DNA of 64,000 nt from Proteobacteria bacterium ST_bin11 (GCA_002083615.1 MSXO01000014.1:190132-254131), one strand, 5' to 3'. Positions 1 to 8,078 are shown, numbered from the stretch's first letter. Made by a program: numbers and translations. Notes: generated from the letters alone by a model not told the origin.

Positions 1-502
1 TAAAAAACTGCATCAATCTAAACTCGGTAGGGCTGACGTCCAGACTCCGTCCGGCAATGGTCAGTTTGTGCTGTTCGGCATCCAAGGTCATGTCGCCAAC
101 GCTAAGCAGGCCTGATTCCGACATCTTGCCGCTACGACGCATCACGGCTTTGATGCGGGCGATCAATTCCTTGGGCGAAAAAGGCTTGGTCATATAGTCG
201 TCGGCACCGATTTCCAAACCGCGAATCTTGTCCTCTTCCTCGCCGCGCGCGGTCAGCAAAATAATCGGCAATTCCTTGTAACCCGGCTCGTTTTTTAAGC
301 GTCTCGCCAGTTCCACACCGCTAATCCCCGGCAGCATCCAATCTAGGATAATCAAATCTACCATGTTATCTGCGAGACTCTCTCTCGCCTGCTCGGCACT
401 ACTAACGGCAATCACAGTGAGATTGGCCTGTTCCAACACCATGACCAGCATTTCCCTGATAGCTTCTTCGTCTTCGACGACCAGGATTTTCAAGTTCGAC
501 AT
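1..502 (-). CDS. phoB: Phosphate regulon response regulator PhoB (3' end cut by window edge)
   Basis: OmpR/PhoB-type response regulator that binds pho boxes once phosphorylated by PhoR. The visible part starts at ATG 502 and covers about 167 residues. The receiver domain (about 4-120) has the acidic pair E10/D11, the phosphoacceptor D54 in a LILDWMLPG context, T84 and K106 in the YMTKPFSP motif. The DALSV-type linker is followed by the start of the winged helix (SPTEFRLMQFF). The DWMLPG and KPFSP signatures are those of PhoB rather than OmpR. The rest of the winged helix lies left of the window, so the partner phoR cannot be seen. A psiF gene, a typical Pho-regulon member, lies at about 30 kb. 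Confidence 0.9.
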   Translation of the reverse strand, partial: MSNLKILVVEDEEAIREMLVMVLEQANLTVIAVSSAEQARESLADNMVDLIILDWMLPGISGVELARRLKNEPGYKELPIILLTARGEEEDKIRGLEIGADDYMTKPFSPKELIARIKAVMRRSGKMSESGLLSVGDMTLDAEQHKLTIAGRSLDVSPTEFRLMQFF

Positions 503-594
503 AAATATGTTCAGTCTAAATGGCCCAAGTATCCCACTAATTTAGCAGCGCTATATTACCGCTTTGTGACACAAAAACCGATCAGGCCGAGGCG

Positions 595-2499
595 CTATTT
601 CCCCTCGCTGATGTCGGTAGGAGCCGCACTATCGCCAACCGGCACGGCGAAGGCGTCGGAAATCAAAAGGCCAACATTAGCGCCGGTTAGCGCGTTCAAG
701 AATGTTACCAGGTCCGCGCTTTCCTGCGCGGACAAGCCCAGCGGCTTGAGCATAGGCGATAAAGTTTCGTTGGCCGTGCCACCTTGATTGTAAAACTTCA
801 CCACCTCCGCCAAAGTCGGCAACGCGCCGTTGTGCATATAAGGCGCACTCAGCGCCACGTTGCGCAGCGACGGGGTTTTGTAAACCCAACGGTCAGCAGG
901 CGTTTGACTGACCTCATAATAGCCCAGATCGCTGGCTTTCTCGGGATTAAGTCCCTTGAGATTGTCGCTGTTCACATCCAAAAACACGCCCGGTGCGACT
1001 TGTACTCTTTGCTTTTCCGGGGCTTTTTGCATGGACTCGGCATAGCCAATGCCGGTGTTATGGCGCTTTTGATCGGTAAATAGAGCCGTTTTTTGGCCGA
1101 TGCTATGGCAAGCGCTGCAACCTGCTTTACCGGTAAACAAGGCAAAACCGCGCTGCGCCGCCTCGCTGAGCGCGCCTTTTTGTTTACCGAAATACCAACG
1201 GTCGAAAGGCGAATCGGCGGCATTCAAAGTGCGTTGATAACTGGCCAACGCCTGACCAATGGTTTCCATCGTCGGCCCTTTGTTAAAGGCTTTTTCGAAA
1301 AGCCCGCGATAATCGGCGCTGGCTTTTAGTTTGTCCACCACATAACCGATAGAGGGATTCGCCATTTCGTTATGCGCCAGCAACGGCCCCCATGCCTGCT
1401 GCTCCAGACTGTTCTCACGGCCATCGTGAAACAGCAATTGCGCGTAACCGACGTTATACAAGGACGGACTGTTGCGCCGAACACTGCGCCCTTCGATCCC
1501 GACCGCCGTGGTCATTTCGTTATTGCTAAAGCCTTGTTCGGGGATATGGCAAATCGCGCAGGAAAAGGTATTGTTCAAGGACAGCCGCCGGTCAAAAAAC
1601 AGCTTGCGGCCCAGTGCTATCTTGGCAGGCGTGAGCGGGTTGTCTTTGGGCACGGGCAATTTCGGTAAACCCAGCGGCGGTTGTTGCGCAAACGCCAGCA
1701 AATTAGCCGGCTGACCCAGACGCTGGGCCAGCGCCAGCGAGCGGGTTTGGTAATCGGCTTGCTGGTAGTTTTGTTTATTGTCGCCGGGTTGAAACAACAT
1801 GTCCGCCTGTGCCGGTAGTGGCGCAGTTTGCGGCTTGGCATCGGCCAGCAAGGTTTTTACATCGTTGATCAGCGTGTCGGCATGCAGAAAATCCACGCTA
1901 TAAATATTGCGGACGTTTTTGTCCTTATCGATCAAATACACCCGCAGCAAATGCGAAAAAGTGCCAGTGAACTGGCTCTTGTCGTCGTAGACTTTTTGCA
2001 CGTTTTGCTGGTAGCCGTCGAGGATGGGCTGCAAAGCGGTTTCGTCGCGCGTGGTCAAAAACTGCCAGTCGAAATCGCCGGTTTTAAAACCCTCGCCGTA
2101 ATGGCGCATCATTTCCGGCGTGTCTTGCGCGGGGTTGAAGCTGAGCGTTAATAATCTGAGTTTATCGGCCAATTCCGGCTGTTTTTGCAATTGCCGGCTG
2201 ATTTTGTGCAACACCTGCGTGGCCAGAGGACAGCCGTTGACATCGCTGCAGGCGGCGTAGATGAAGCTGAGTATGACGATTTTATCGCCCATCAAGTCGT
2301 GGAGTTGTTTGGGCTGGTTGTTGGTGGTTAATACTTCGCCGTTGGCGGCTGGATTAATGACTGGCAGGGTGTAGGTGCCGGGTTTTGCGGGTTTAAAAGG
2401 TAGGGCGGTGTAGCCGGGGGCTAAGGGTTTAGTTTCCTGCGCTTGGCTTATTGGCATTACCAGGGTAAAGAGAAAGCAGAGGAACCCTATCGTTCCCAT
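595..2499 (-). CDS. Sco-like domain fused to di-haem cytochrome c peroxidase/MauG
   Basis: Exported fusion of about 634 residues from ATG 2499. A hydrophobic signal segment ends near ISQAQ. An Sco/thioredoxin-like domain (about 30-225) has a C84-x5-C90-P motif and a late H183 (TFSHLL), the copper-ligand pattern of Sco proteins, although classical Sco has Cx3C. A CCP/MauG domain follows (about 285-625), with two haem c sites CAICH (314-318) and CSACH (461-465) and a late YMHNG ligand region. In other bacteria Sco and MauG genes accompany mtoX and are thought to load copper into, or mature, methanethiol oxidase. mtoX lies 3.7 kb away on the same strand. The start is uncertain: the frame stays open to 2682 and the chosen ATG lies inside a repeat. 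ATG 2580 is an alternative. Confidence 0.8.
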   Translation of the reverse strand: MGTIGFLCFLFTLVMPISQAQETKPLAPGYTALPFKPAKPGTYTLPVINPAANGEVLTTNNQPKQLHDLMGDKIVILSFIYAACSDVNGCPLATQVLHKISRQLQKQPELADKLRLLTLSFNPAQDTPEMMRHYGEGFKTGDFDWQFLTTRDETALQPILDGYQQNVQKVYDDKSQFTGTFSHLLRVYLIDKDKNVRNIYSVDFLHADTLINDVKTLLADAKPQTAPLPAQADMLFQPGDNKQNYQQADYQTRSLALAQRLGQPANLLAFAQQPPLGLPKLPVPKDNPLTPAKIALGRKLFFDRRLSLNNTFSCAICHIPEQGFSNNEMTTAVGIEGRSVRRNSPSLYNVGYAQLLFHDGRENSLEQQAWGPLLAHNEMANPSIGYVVDKLKASADYRGLFEKAFNKGPTMETIGQALASYQRTLNAADSPFDRWYFGKQKGALSEAAQRGFALFTGKAGCSACHSIGQKTALFTDQKRHNTGIGYAESMQKAPEKQRVQVAPGVFLDVNSDNLKGLNPEKASDLGYYEVSQTPADRWVYKTPSLRNVALSAPYMHNGALPTLAEVVKFYNQGGTANETLSPMLKPLGLSAQESADLVTFLNALTGANVGLLISDAFAVPVGDSAAPTDISEGK

Positions 2500-2538
2500 G
2501 CTCCAGCGTGGGAATGCTGCGGCGGACGCTCCAGCGTC
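2491..2538. repeat. Short palindromic repeat (GTTCCCAcGCTCCAGC type)
   Basis: Two imperfect palindromes side by side: GTTCCCATGCTCCAGCGTGG GAA and GACGCTCCAGCGTC-type. The same motifs form the 100-bp block at 7579-7678. Translations of this repeat give the FPRWSVGTI/VPTLQRGNA strings that are often annotated as spurious DUF1534 peptides. Here it overlaps the start of the Sco-MauG gene. Confidence 0.7.
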
Positions 2539-2605
2539 GGCGTTAAGACAGTATAGACTTTGGCGATAAGGGGGCTTCATGGATGGTGTTTGCTCATCAG
2601 GATTG

Positions 2606-2857
2606 GTGTCGCTGACGCGACGGCTTATTTTTAATGTCGGTTCTCGGACCGACAGCCGAGATACTTTTCTTTGCTTGTCCAAAGAAAAGTATCCAAAAGA
2701 AAAGACACCCGAACGCCACTTTTATCCTGCGCTCCAAAGCTTTTGAACGGGGTCGCCGAAAGGGGCTTCCTGCCCCTTCGGCAACGTGCGGCATCCATGC
2801 CGCACCCCTACGGGCTGATCCGTTCAAAAGCTCCGGTGCTCGGCGCGGCATACGGGA
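2606..2857 (+). repeat. 252-bp structured repeat, copy 1
   Basis: First of four copies. It begins GTGTCGCTGACGCGACGG and ends CTCGGCGCGGCATACGGGA. In order it holds these hairpins: GTCGC/GCGAC; GTCGGT/ACCGAC; ACTTTTCTTTG/CAAAGAAAAGT; a long outer stem AGCTTTTGAACGG/CCGTTCAAAAGCT, which encloses an inner stem-loop around GGGGCTTCCTGCCCC and the hairpin GTGCGGCATCCATGCCGCAC. Open frames across it are fortuitous. It lies just outside the 3' end of the 2951-4375 cassette with its CATACGGGA end facing the cargo. Confidence 0.95.
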
Positions 2858-2950
2858 TAAAACCATCCCGGAATATCAAAATTAACTATCGCGAACGATG
2901 CGCTTAACGTTGTTCAGCACATCTACGGCTCTACCGACCGAAGTGAAAAC

Positions 2951-3541
2951 TTAAAAAAACTCAGCATTTTCAGCTATTAGTTGACCGATTTCTGTTTGCA
3001 CCAACATTGAAGACTGGCTGATACGCACAGATTGAAGTTTGTTCGAGCTTAAAAAACTAAATTTATCAGAGCCTTTTCTGGGATGACTTGTAAACCTTAC
3101 AATTGGGCGCAGTGTCTTCCGATCAAATAAAAACACGCTACCGCCTAACGAAGAATCATTATTTGCTACCTCCGTTACTCGAGCCAGCGCGACGTAATGA
3201 TCCGAGCAAAACTCCGTGTAATCTTCAATCCATGAAAAATCGATGATTACATTACGTCCGTCCATAACACCATGAAGATTTCCATCTTTAAGTCGAATCA
3301 TGTTAAATCCGCAGTGTTCCTCGGCTAGCTCCTCCGATATTGCCGATTTTTTCTCCATTTGTTTTGGTGAGCCGTTAAAACCTAAAACTATTTTTAACGC
3401 GGAATCAACCCCGTCCGCCAACTTTCCCTGTGGATAATTCTTCTCATATTGACTATCTAATGGGCAATAATAACTACGATCTCCCAGAGACTTAATTCTT
3501 AACAGCTGTTCAAACAATACTTCTTTTTTTTCACCTATCAA
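2951..3541 (-). CDS. Hypothetical protein, 196 aa
   Basis: Soluble protein of unknown family with no signal peptide or membrane segment. It is mixed alpha/beta with an acidic middle (DFSWIEDYTEFCSDHYVALARV) followed by a beta-rich second half. It starts 33 bp downstream of the membrane-protein gene at 3575-4375 on the same strand, so the two probably form a transcription unit. Base composition is visibly more AT-rich than the flanking Sco-MauG and regulator genes, and the pair is enclosed by inverted 252-bp repeats, which suggests transfer. I do not recognise a conserved motif. Immunity or effector roles are possible but not supported by sequence. Confidence 0.7.
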   Translation of the reverse strand: MIGEKKEVLFEQLLRIKSLGDRSYYCPLDSQYEKNYPQGKLADGVDSALKIVLGFNGSPKQMEKKSAISEELAEEHCGFNMIRLKDGNLHGVMDGRNVIIDFSWIEDYTEFCSDHYVALARVTEVANNDSSLGGSVFLFDRKTLRPIVRFTSHPRKGSDKFSFLSSNKLQSVRISQSSMLVQTEIGQLIAENAEFF

Positions 3542-3574
3542 TCGAATAACCGCACCACCTTGATTTTCTTTGGC

Positions 3575-4375
3575 TTACAATACTGGATAGTTATTCTGTT
3601 TAGTTTGAAGTACGCGAATGCCAAGCCCGTTATATAATTTATGAGCCATCCATTCGCGATCACTCTTTATTTCAATGTAATTTTCTGGCAAAGGAAAATA
3701 TAAATTAGGCCTGCCTTCTTTTGGCTCAGCCAGTTGGGCATCTATGTATACGCCAAGCGTGGCATTAGACTGGATCATTTGCCGTTCGGGCGAAGTCAAT
3801 TCAATTCCACAAGGGTCGAGCGTCATGAACGCCATTTTTCCACTTAGAAACAACGTTTTTTCTTGCTCATTAGCTTCTCGCAATTGGCGCAAATGCACCT
3901 GATAGGCGCCTAAAAATATGGCAATCACTAAAACACCGGACAACCAAAGGCCTCTCGCATTTAGAATCCCCTTTTGTAACAAAGCAGCACAAATCATCAG
4001 AATCAGAGCTTCAATCCAGATAATAGCGCCCCACCCCCAGGCAGTAATCGGTGACATTCCCCCATTTTCGTTGACAAGTATTTCATTACAGAGGGGCAAA
4101 GTAGCTGCGAATCCAACCATAAATAAAACCGACCAGACCGGTTTTTTTTCACTGATTACTTTAAAGAATACTGAAATAAAGAATACGTTTGCATAAACAG
4201 CCCATCCGTTACTCATCCAACCAAACGGTATCCCGAGTAACAATATATAAATACCATTTAGAGTCTCTCCTCCAAATCCATATTTAAACCCTGGAAAAAA
4301 GAGCGAAAAAAACCAGAGACAAAGAGCAGCTATAGCCAAGTGTGAAGGCTCAATACGTAGTTTGGCTAATTGCAT
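3575..4375 (-). CDS. Hypothetical multi-pass membrane protein, 266 aa
   Basis: Inner-membrane protein of unknown family. About five to six hydrophobic segments lie in the first 165 residues: about 14-34 (LAIAALCLWFFSLFF), 40-62, 63-75, 80-100, 112-135 and 145-160 (LWLSGVLVIAIFLGAY). A C-terminal soluble tail of about 100 residues contains FMTLDPCGIELTSPERQMIQ. The gene is AT-rich and is the promoter-proximal member of a two-gene unit with 2951-3541. A REP palindrome (4436-4467) and copy 2 of the 252-bp repeat lie just upstream. No catalytic motif was recognised. Confidence 0.75.
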   Translation of the reverse strand: MQLAKLRIEPSHLAIAALCLWFFSLFFPGFKYGFGGETLNGIYILLLGIPFGWMSNGWAVYANVFFISVFFKVISEKKPVWSVLFMVGFAATLPLCNEILVNENGGMSPITAWGWGAIIWIEALILMICAALLQKGILNARGLWLSGVLVIAIFLGAYQVHLRQLREANEQEKTLFLSGKMAFMTLDPCGIELTSPERQMIQSNATLGVYIDAQLAEPKEGRPNLYFPLPENYIEIKSDREWMAHKLYNGLGIRVLQTKQNNYPVL

Positions 4376-4435
4376 TTTCCTAAACTCATAATTTAAAAGA
4401 CGTAAGATGCATTGAGTATTTTGGCACTAATAATT

Positions 4436-4467
4436 CGGCGCATTACGCTACCGCTAATGCACCCTAC
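4436..4467 (-). repeat. REP-type palindrome with GTAG foot
   Basis: Read on the minus strand it is GTAG followed by GGTGCATTAGCG-GTA-GCGTAATGCGCC, a hairpin with the 5' GTAG tetranucleotide typical of REP sequences handled by RAYT (TnpA-REP) transposases. It sits between the cassette's first gene and the inner end of 252-bp repeat copy 2. Confidence 0.75.
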
Positions 4468-4511
4468 AAAACTTTCTAAATAATAAGCTGTCGGATTTCG
4501 CGCGGGGTTAA

Positions 4512-4763
4512 TCCCGTATGCCGCGCCGAGTACCGAAGCTTTTATCGAGATCAGCCCGAAGGGGTGCGGCATGGATGCCGCACGTCGGCGGAGGGGCTGG
4601 GAAGCCCCTTCTGCCGACCCTCGATAAAAGCTTCGGCGCGCAGGAAACAAGCGGCATCCGGGTGGCGTTTCTTTTGGTGACTTTTCTTTGGCCAAACAAA
4701 GAAAAGTTACTCGGCTGTCGGGCCGAGACCCGACATCAAAACCAGCCGTCGCGCCAGCGACAC
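4512..4763 (-). repeat. 252-bp structured repeat, copy 2 (inverted relative to copy 1)
   Basis: Minus-strand copy with the same ends as copy 1. The outer stem is AAGCTTTTATCGAG/CTCGATAAAAGCTT, a completely different base choice from copy 1 that is still fully paired. The inner stem is GTCGGC...GCCGAC around GGGGCTTCCCAGCCCC. Together with copy 1 it encloses the AT-rich 2.9-4.4 kb cassette, with both CATACGGGA ends pointing inward. Confidence 0.95.
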
Positions 4764-4799
4764 AAAACTAAACAACGCTCGAACAACAAAAACCAACCA

Positions 4800-5531
4800 T
4801 CAAAACAACTCAATATCCATCTGATACCCCTCATCATCCTGAACCTCATCCACAACCGGCGTCAACAACAACGCCTGCAACTGCTGCTGTTTAAACAGTA
4901 AATCCTGCAAACTCTCCAATACAGCCTGAAACGATTCATTGATTTTCTCGTTTGCGGAAATAGCCTGGTGCGCGTCCTCAATCGCCCTATCCACTCGATC
5001 CAAGATGTATTGCTCCTGGTCTTCGTCCAAGGCCATGCGCGGTAGGTTATTATCCAGTTCCATCAACATATTGCGCAGAATTTTGACGCTTTGTTTTTGA
5101 TTGGTTTCAAGTCCGGATTTGATCGTTTCCAATATCCCTGCAACGACCGCAAACGCCTCGCGGGTTTCGTTCATTTGTTGGGCAACGGCGAGTTGCGATT
5201 GGATTTGTTCGATCTTGATGTCGGCCGTGCTTAGCATGGCCGGAAAGAAGTCTTTAATCCGACCGTAGCGTTCCATATCGCCCAGCGGCATATTTTTGAT
5301 CAACAGGGAAATATTCGGGTAATTAATCTGGGTTCGGCAATCAAAATCAAAAAAGCGCTTCTCCGCCGCTAACGCGGAAATCAATTCCGACTCCATCGGA
5401 CTGACCGAGTTATGCGAGGAGGAATAAAACAAATTGCCCGCCCGGCCTTTGATCATCATCGTGCACTTCAATTCCATTGAACGAGTCACGGCAAAAAATG
5501 CTTTGGCCAGCTGATCGAAGTCGCTGAGCAC
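4800..5531 (-). CDS. C-terminal part of frameshifted response regulator, 243 aa
   Basis: Probably the second half of the protein that starts at 6007. It is an alpha/beta region (to about residue 110) followed by a mostly helical, coiled-coil-prone tail (QSQLAVAQQMNETREAFAVV and on) with an acidic C-terminus. It has no start of its own with a clear ribosome site. Its ATG overlaps the upstream frame by 46 bp. One extra A in the AAAAA run at about 5536-5540 would join the frames to read EKTHVLSDFDQL. I know no function for this output domain. In receiver-linked proteins such tails usually carry protein-protein contacts. Confidence 0.7.
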   Translation of the reverse strand: MLSDFDQLAKAFFAVTRSMELKCTMMIKGRAGNLFYSSSHNSVSPMESELISALAAEKRFFDFDCRTQINYPNISLLIKNMPLGDMERYGRIKDFFPAMLSTADIKIEQIQSQLAVAQQMNETREAFAVVAGILETIKSGLETNQKQSVKILRNMLMELDNNLPRMALDEDQEQYILDRVDRAIEDAHQAISANEKINESFQAVLESLQDLLFKQQQLQALLLTPVVDEVQDDEGYQMDIELF

Positions 5532-6007
5532 ATGGGTTTTTCGATGAAATTGATGGCTTGCCCGAGATCGCTTGAGCTGGAAATGGCAATAAATGCAGTT
5601 TTTCGCGCTTCTTCCACCTGTAACGACAACTCCTGGCGGCGCTGCCGGTACTGGATCAATATATTGATTTTGGCCGTCAAATCTTCAGGGTGAAACGGCT
5701 TGACGATGTAATCGTCTGCACCGGCTTCAAAGCCCTGCATCCGGTCGCGCAGCTCGCTTCTACCGGAAAGAAAGATGATCGGAATATCAGTTGTTCTGGG
5801 ATTAGCCCGGACCCGTTCGCAGACTTCATAACCATTGAGGCCCGGCATTTCCACATCTAGGAGGATAATGTCCGGCAGGTTCTGCTCTAACTCTGCTAAG
5901 GCTTGCTCACCATTAAAGGTGGCGTCAAGATCGAATTTATAAGCCAATTCCCGCCTGATGAACGCGTGGGTAATTTTATCGTCATCGACAACCAGTATTT
6001 TATGCAT
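5486..6007 (-). CDS. Response regulator receiver domain (N-terminal part, frameshifted)
   Basis: CheY-like receiver starting at ATG 6007: MHKILVVDDD acidic pocket, phosphoacceptor D in ILLDVEMPGLNGYEV (about residue 52), S80 region and K in YIVKPFHPEDL (about 103). A coiled-coil linker (RQRRQELSLQVEEARKTAF) follows. The last 15 residues after INFIEK look out of frame, and the sequence continues sensibly in the -1 frame as 4800-5531. The intact protein would have about 400 residues. No histidine kinase gene is adjacent. Confidence 0.8.
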   Translation of the reverse strand: MHKILVVDDDKITHAFIRRELAYKFDLDATFNGEQALAELEQNLPDIILLDVEMPGLNGYEVCERVRANPRTTDIPIIFLSGRSELRDRMQGFEAGADDYIVKPFHPEDLTAKINILIQYRQRRQELSLQVEEARKTAFIAISSSSDLGQAINFIEKPMCSATSISWPKHFLP

Positions 6008-6237
6008 GATGATTTAGTCTAAGATTTTGATAAAAATGAATTTTTTATTCCTTCAAACTCTACGACACAATCCCTGAGGCGTTCTATCGCTTGGAATAAT
6101 CTTAGACCAGATTACCGGTGTCTTCAGATTGCGCAATGCTTAGACAGATTGGCGTTTTGCGACCAAAGACCTGGCATTAAACCAGGTCGGATTTAGGTCG
6201 AAACGATTAAGCAGGCGTTTAGCTGCGTCTGGAGGCT

Positions 6238-7551
6238 TTACTTAGGCGCTTTGCCATACAAGGCATAGGCCCCAAACCGCATTTGATGCGCCCTACCCAG
6301 CTTTTCTTTATTGAAATCAATCGAGAACTGCTCGGTCAACTTGCTACCATCCCAGCTGTAAGCTTTGAAGAATTGCTCGTTGTCCGCACCTTTTTTGTCC
6401 CAGTTCGCCAATAGCGACGAGGTGTAATAAAGGCGTTTGCCGTCCCAGCTGGACGACACCATATTCACCTGAGCGCCGATTTTTTGTTCGAACACTTGTT
6501 TGGGGTGGAATGGATCGCTGATATCGAAGCGGCGAGTCATGCCGTCCATAAAGGTGTTCACCCACAAGGTTTTGTCGTCGCTGGAAATAGAAATATCCAC
6601 CGGCAGCGGGATTTTGGCCGGTTCGCCGATGTCCGCGACATCCTTGGCTTGCCATTCGCCTTTGTCGTCTTGATGTATCAACCAGATTTTGGAAGTCAAC
6701 GCAGTGCTGGTGAAGCAGTAGTTATGATCCTCCGCCCAAGCACAACGGATTTCTAATGGCGCACCCGGTACGTCGAAGACTTTTTTCGGTTGGCGGCTAT
6801 GTAAATCCCATTGCACCACGGTGTTACCGAAACGCTTCATCGCTTCCGGATCGGCCAGCATTTTGCCGAAGTCCATCATGTAGTTCGACCAGCCGGTAAA
6901 CGACGAGGTCAGCATCAGGTTTTTACGCGGCAACACCCGCACGTCGTAGTTATAGCCGTCGGCGTATTTGCCGGATTTGATCGCGCCTTCTAAATTGCTA
7001 TCGGTCGGCAGCCAGTAGGTGGCGATGTAATCGCCGGCGTTGCTGTATTCCACAATCGCGGTGCGGCCGCCGTGGTCTTTGTTATTGGACAGGCCGGTGA
7101 TGATCATCCGGCCCGGCAAGGCGTACAAGCTATGTGGGCCGACCACGCCGCCGCTCTTGGCGACGAAATCGGTGATAGTTTTGCTGAGCTTGGGTTTGGC
7201 GGGGTCGGTAGACACGTCGAAGATGAAAATCTTGTTGGTATCCAGACCACCCGCCCAGAGAAATTTACGGTCGTCGGTAAAGTCGGAATGGTGGGCTTCG
7301 TTACGGCCACCCACCGACAGGCTGCCGATCACCTTGCCGTATTGCTTGGATGTGGGATTGACGTCGACGGTGACCAGTTTGTCCTGCTCGTCGCCGACGC
7401 CTTCTGCGCCTAAAGTCCAGATGTACACAAAATCTTCCTGGCCGGTAATTTTCGCCATGTACGGCGAGGCGCAGGTTTCGTCGGCGCTGGCGGACAGGCT
7501 GGCGGTGCCGAGCATTAGCGCGGCGGTAAAAGTGCTTAGTTTGAATGTCAT
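6238..7551 (-). CDS. mtoX: Methanethiol oxidase, selenium-binding protein 56 family
   Basis: 437-residue periplasmic SBP56-family protein. Bacterial MtoX oxidises methanethiol to formaldehyde, hydrogen sulfide and hydrogen peroxide and needs copper. The start is ATG 7551, with a GGGGAGAG ribosome site 7 bases upstream and a signal peptide ending near SASA. Family landmarks are the early CASPYMAK, EAHHSDF, VVGPHSLYALP, YNYDVRVLPR and LPVDISISSDDKTLWVN stretches of the beta-propeller, with histidines likely to bind metal. The Sco-MauG fusion (595-2499) is the probable maturation partner, and the DUF4242 gene and TetR gene lie upstream. In a methanotroph it may detoxify methanethiol or feed it into C1 metabolism (inference). 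Confidence 0.9.
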   Translation of the reverse strand: MTFKLSTFTAALMLGTASLSASADETCASPYMAKITGQEDFVYIWTLGAEGVGDEQDKLVTVDVNPTSKQYGKVIGSLSVGGRNEAHHSDFTDDRKFLWAGGLDTNKIFIFDVSTDPAKPKLSKTITDFVAKSGGVVGPHSLYALPGRMIITGLSNNKDHGGRTAIVEYSNAGDYIATYWLPTDSNLEGAIKSGKYADGYNYDVRVLPRKNLMLTSSFTGWSNYMMDFGKMLADPEAMKRFGNTVVQWDLHSRQPKKVFDVPGAPLEIRCAWAEDHNYCFTSTALTSKIWLIHQDDKGEWQAKDVADIGEPAKIPLPVDISISSDDKTLWVNTFMDGMTRRFDISDPFHPKQVFEQKIGAQVNMVSSSWDGKRLYYTSSLLANWDKKGADNEQFFKAYSWDGSKLTEQFSIDFNKEKLGRAHQMRFGAYALYGKAPK

Positions 7552-7578
7552 GGTGTTCTCTCCCCTGGTTGTTGTTAT

Positions 7579-7678
7579 CGTTCCCACGCTCCAGCGCGGG
7601 AATGCATGTTGAACCGCTCTAGCGGTTCGGGACGCTGGAGCGTCCCTGGCTCGGTTCCAACGCCGGAGCGTGGGAACC
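7579..7678. repeat. Palindromic repeat block upstream of mtoX
   Basis: About 100 bp made of four palindromes in a row: GTTCCCACGCTCCAGCGCGG GAA, CCGCTCTAGCGG, GACGCTGGAGCGTC and a second GTTCCaACGCcGGAGCGTGG GAAC-like arm. It separates mtoX from the DUF4242 gene, starts 28 bp before the mtoX start codon, and could act as an attenuator or mRNA-stabilising hairpin. The same family overlaps the start of the Sco-MauG gene (2491-2538). Confidence 0.75.
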
Positions 7679-7687
7679 ATGAAATGC

Positions 7688-7960
7688 TTAATCGCCCGTG
7701 GTCGGGTCTATGATGGTGGTAATTTGTTCGATACGATTGGCCGGAAAACCGCCTTGCTCGGCGTGTTCGCGAATCGCTTGTTCGTTGTCGGCGATATAAA
7801 TGCAATACACCTTGTCGCCGGTGACATAGCTTTGCAGCCATTGGATGCGCGATCCCATGTCGCGCAACACGCCGCAGGATTTTTGGGAAATGCCTTGCAA
7901 CTCGGCTTGCGTCAGCTGGCCGGCGCCGGGAATGTCGCGTTCGATAATATATTTGGGCAC
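7688..7960 (-). CDS. DUF4242 (SCO4226-type) small protein
   Basis: 90-residue soluble protein of the DUF4242 family. It has the typical opening PKYIIERDIPGAG, the C-GVLRDMG-IQWLQSYVTGDKVYCIYIA core and the late IREHAEQGGFPANRI helix. A characterised Streptomyces homologue (SCO4226) is a ferredoxin-like nickel-binding dimer, and the role here is not known. It precedes mtoX on the same strand, and its promoter holds a GACCGGTCGTCT site shared with the tetR promoter, so it is probably controlled by that repressor. Confidence 0.85.
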   Translation of the reverse strand: MPKYIIERDIPGAGQLTQAELQGISQKSCGVLRDMGSRIQWLQSYVTGDKVYCIYIADNEQAIREHAEQGGFPANRIEQITTIIDPTTGD

Positions 7961-7978
7961 GATGGCCTCCTAATAAAT

Positions 7979-7990
7979 GACCGGTCGTCT
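7979..7990. promoter_or_regulatory. Putative TetR-family operator before DUF4242/mtoX
   Basis: GACCGGTCGTCT, containing the perfect palindrome GACCGGTC, 18 bp upstream of the DUF4242 start codon. The identical 12-mer lies immediately upstream of the TetR-family gene (9700-9711), in the same orientation relative to the gene. Confidence 0.6.
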
Positions 7991-8078
7991 AAAATGCCGG
8001 CGTTAAAAAATGCTGCCGGGTGGGCAGCGGTTAATTGATCAATGCAAGACGTGTCGACGCCCCCGTCTGCATACTCTC

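Noticed and set aside
2597..2907. Several 78-89 residue frames on both strands
   Set aside because: They arise from the 252-bp repeat, and copies 2, 3 and 4 give the same strings.
5530..5545. Programmed -1 frameshift heptamer in the response regulator gene
   Set aside because: GAA-AAA-CCC is not a full X-XXY-YYZ slippery site, so an indel is more likely.
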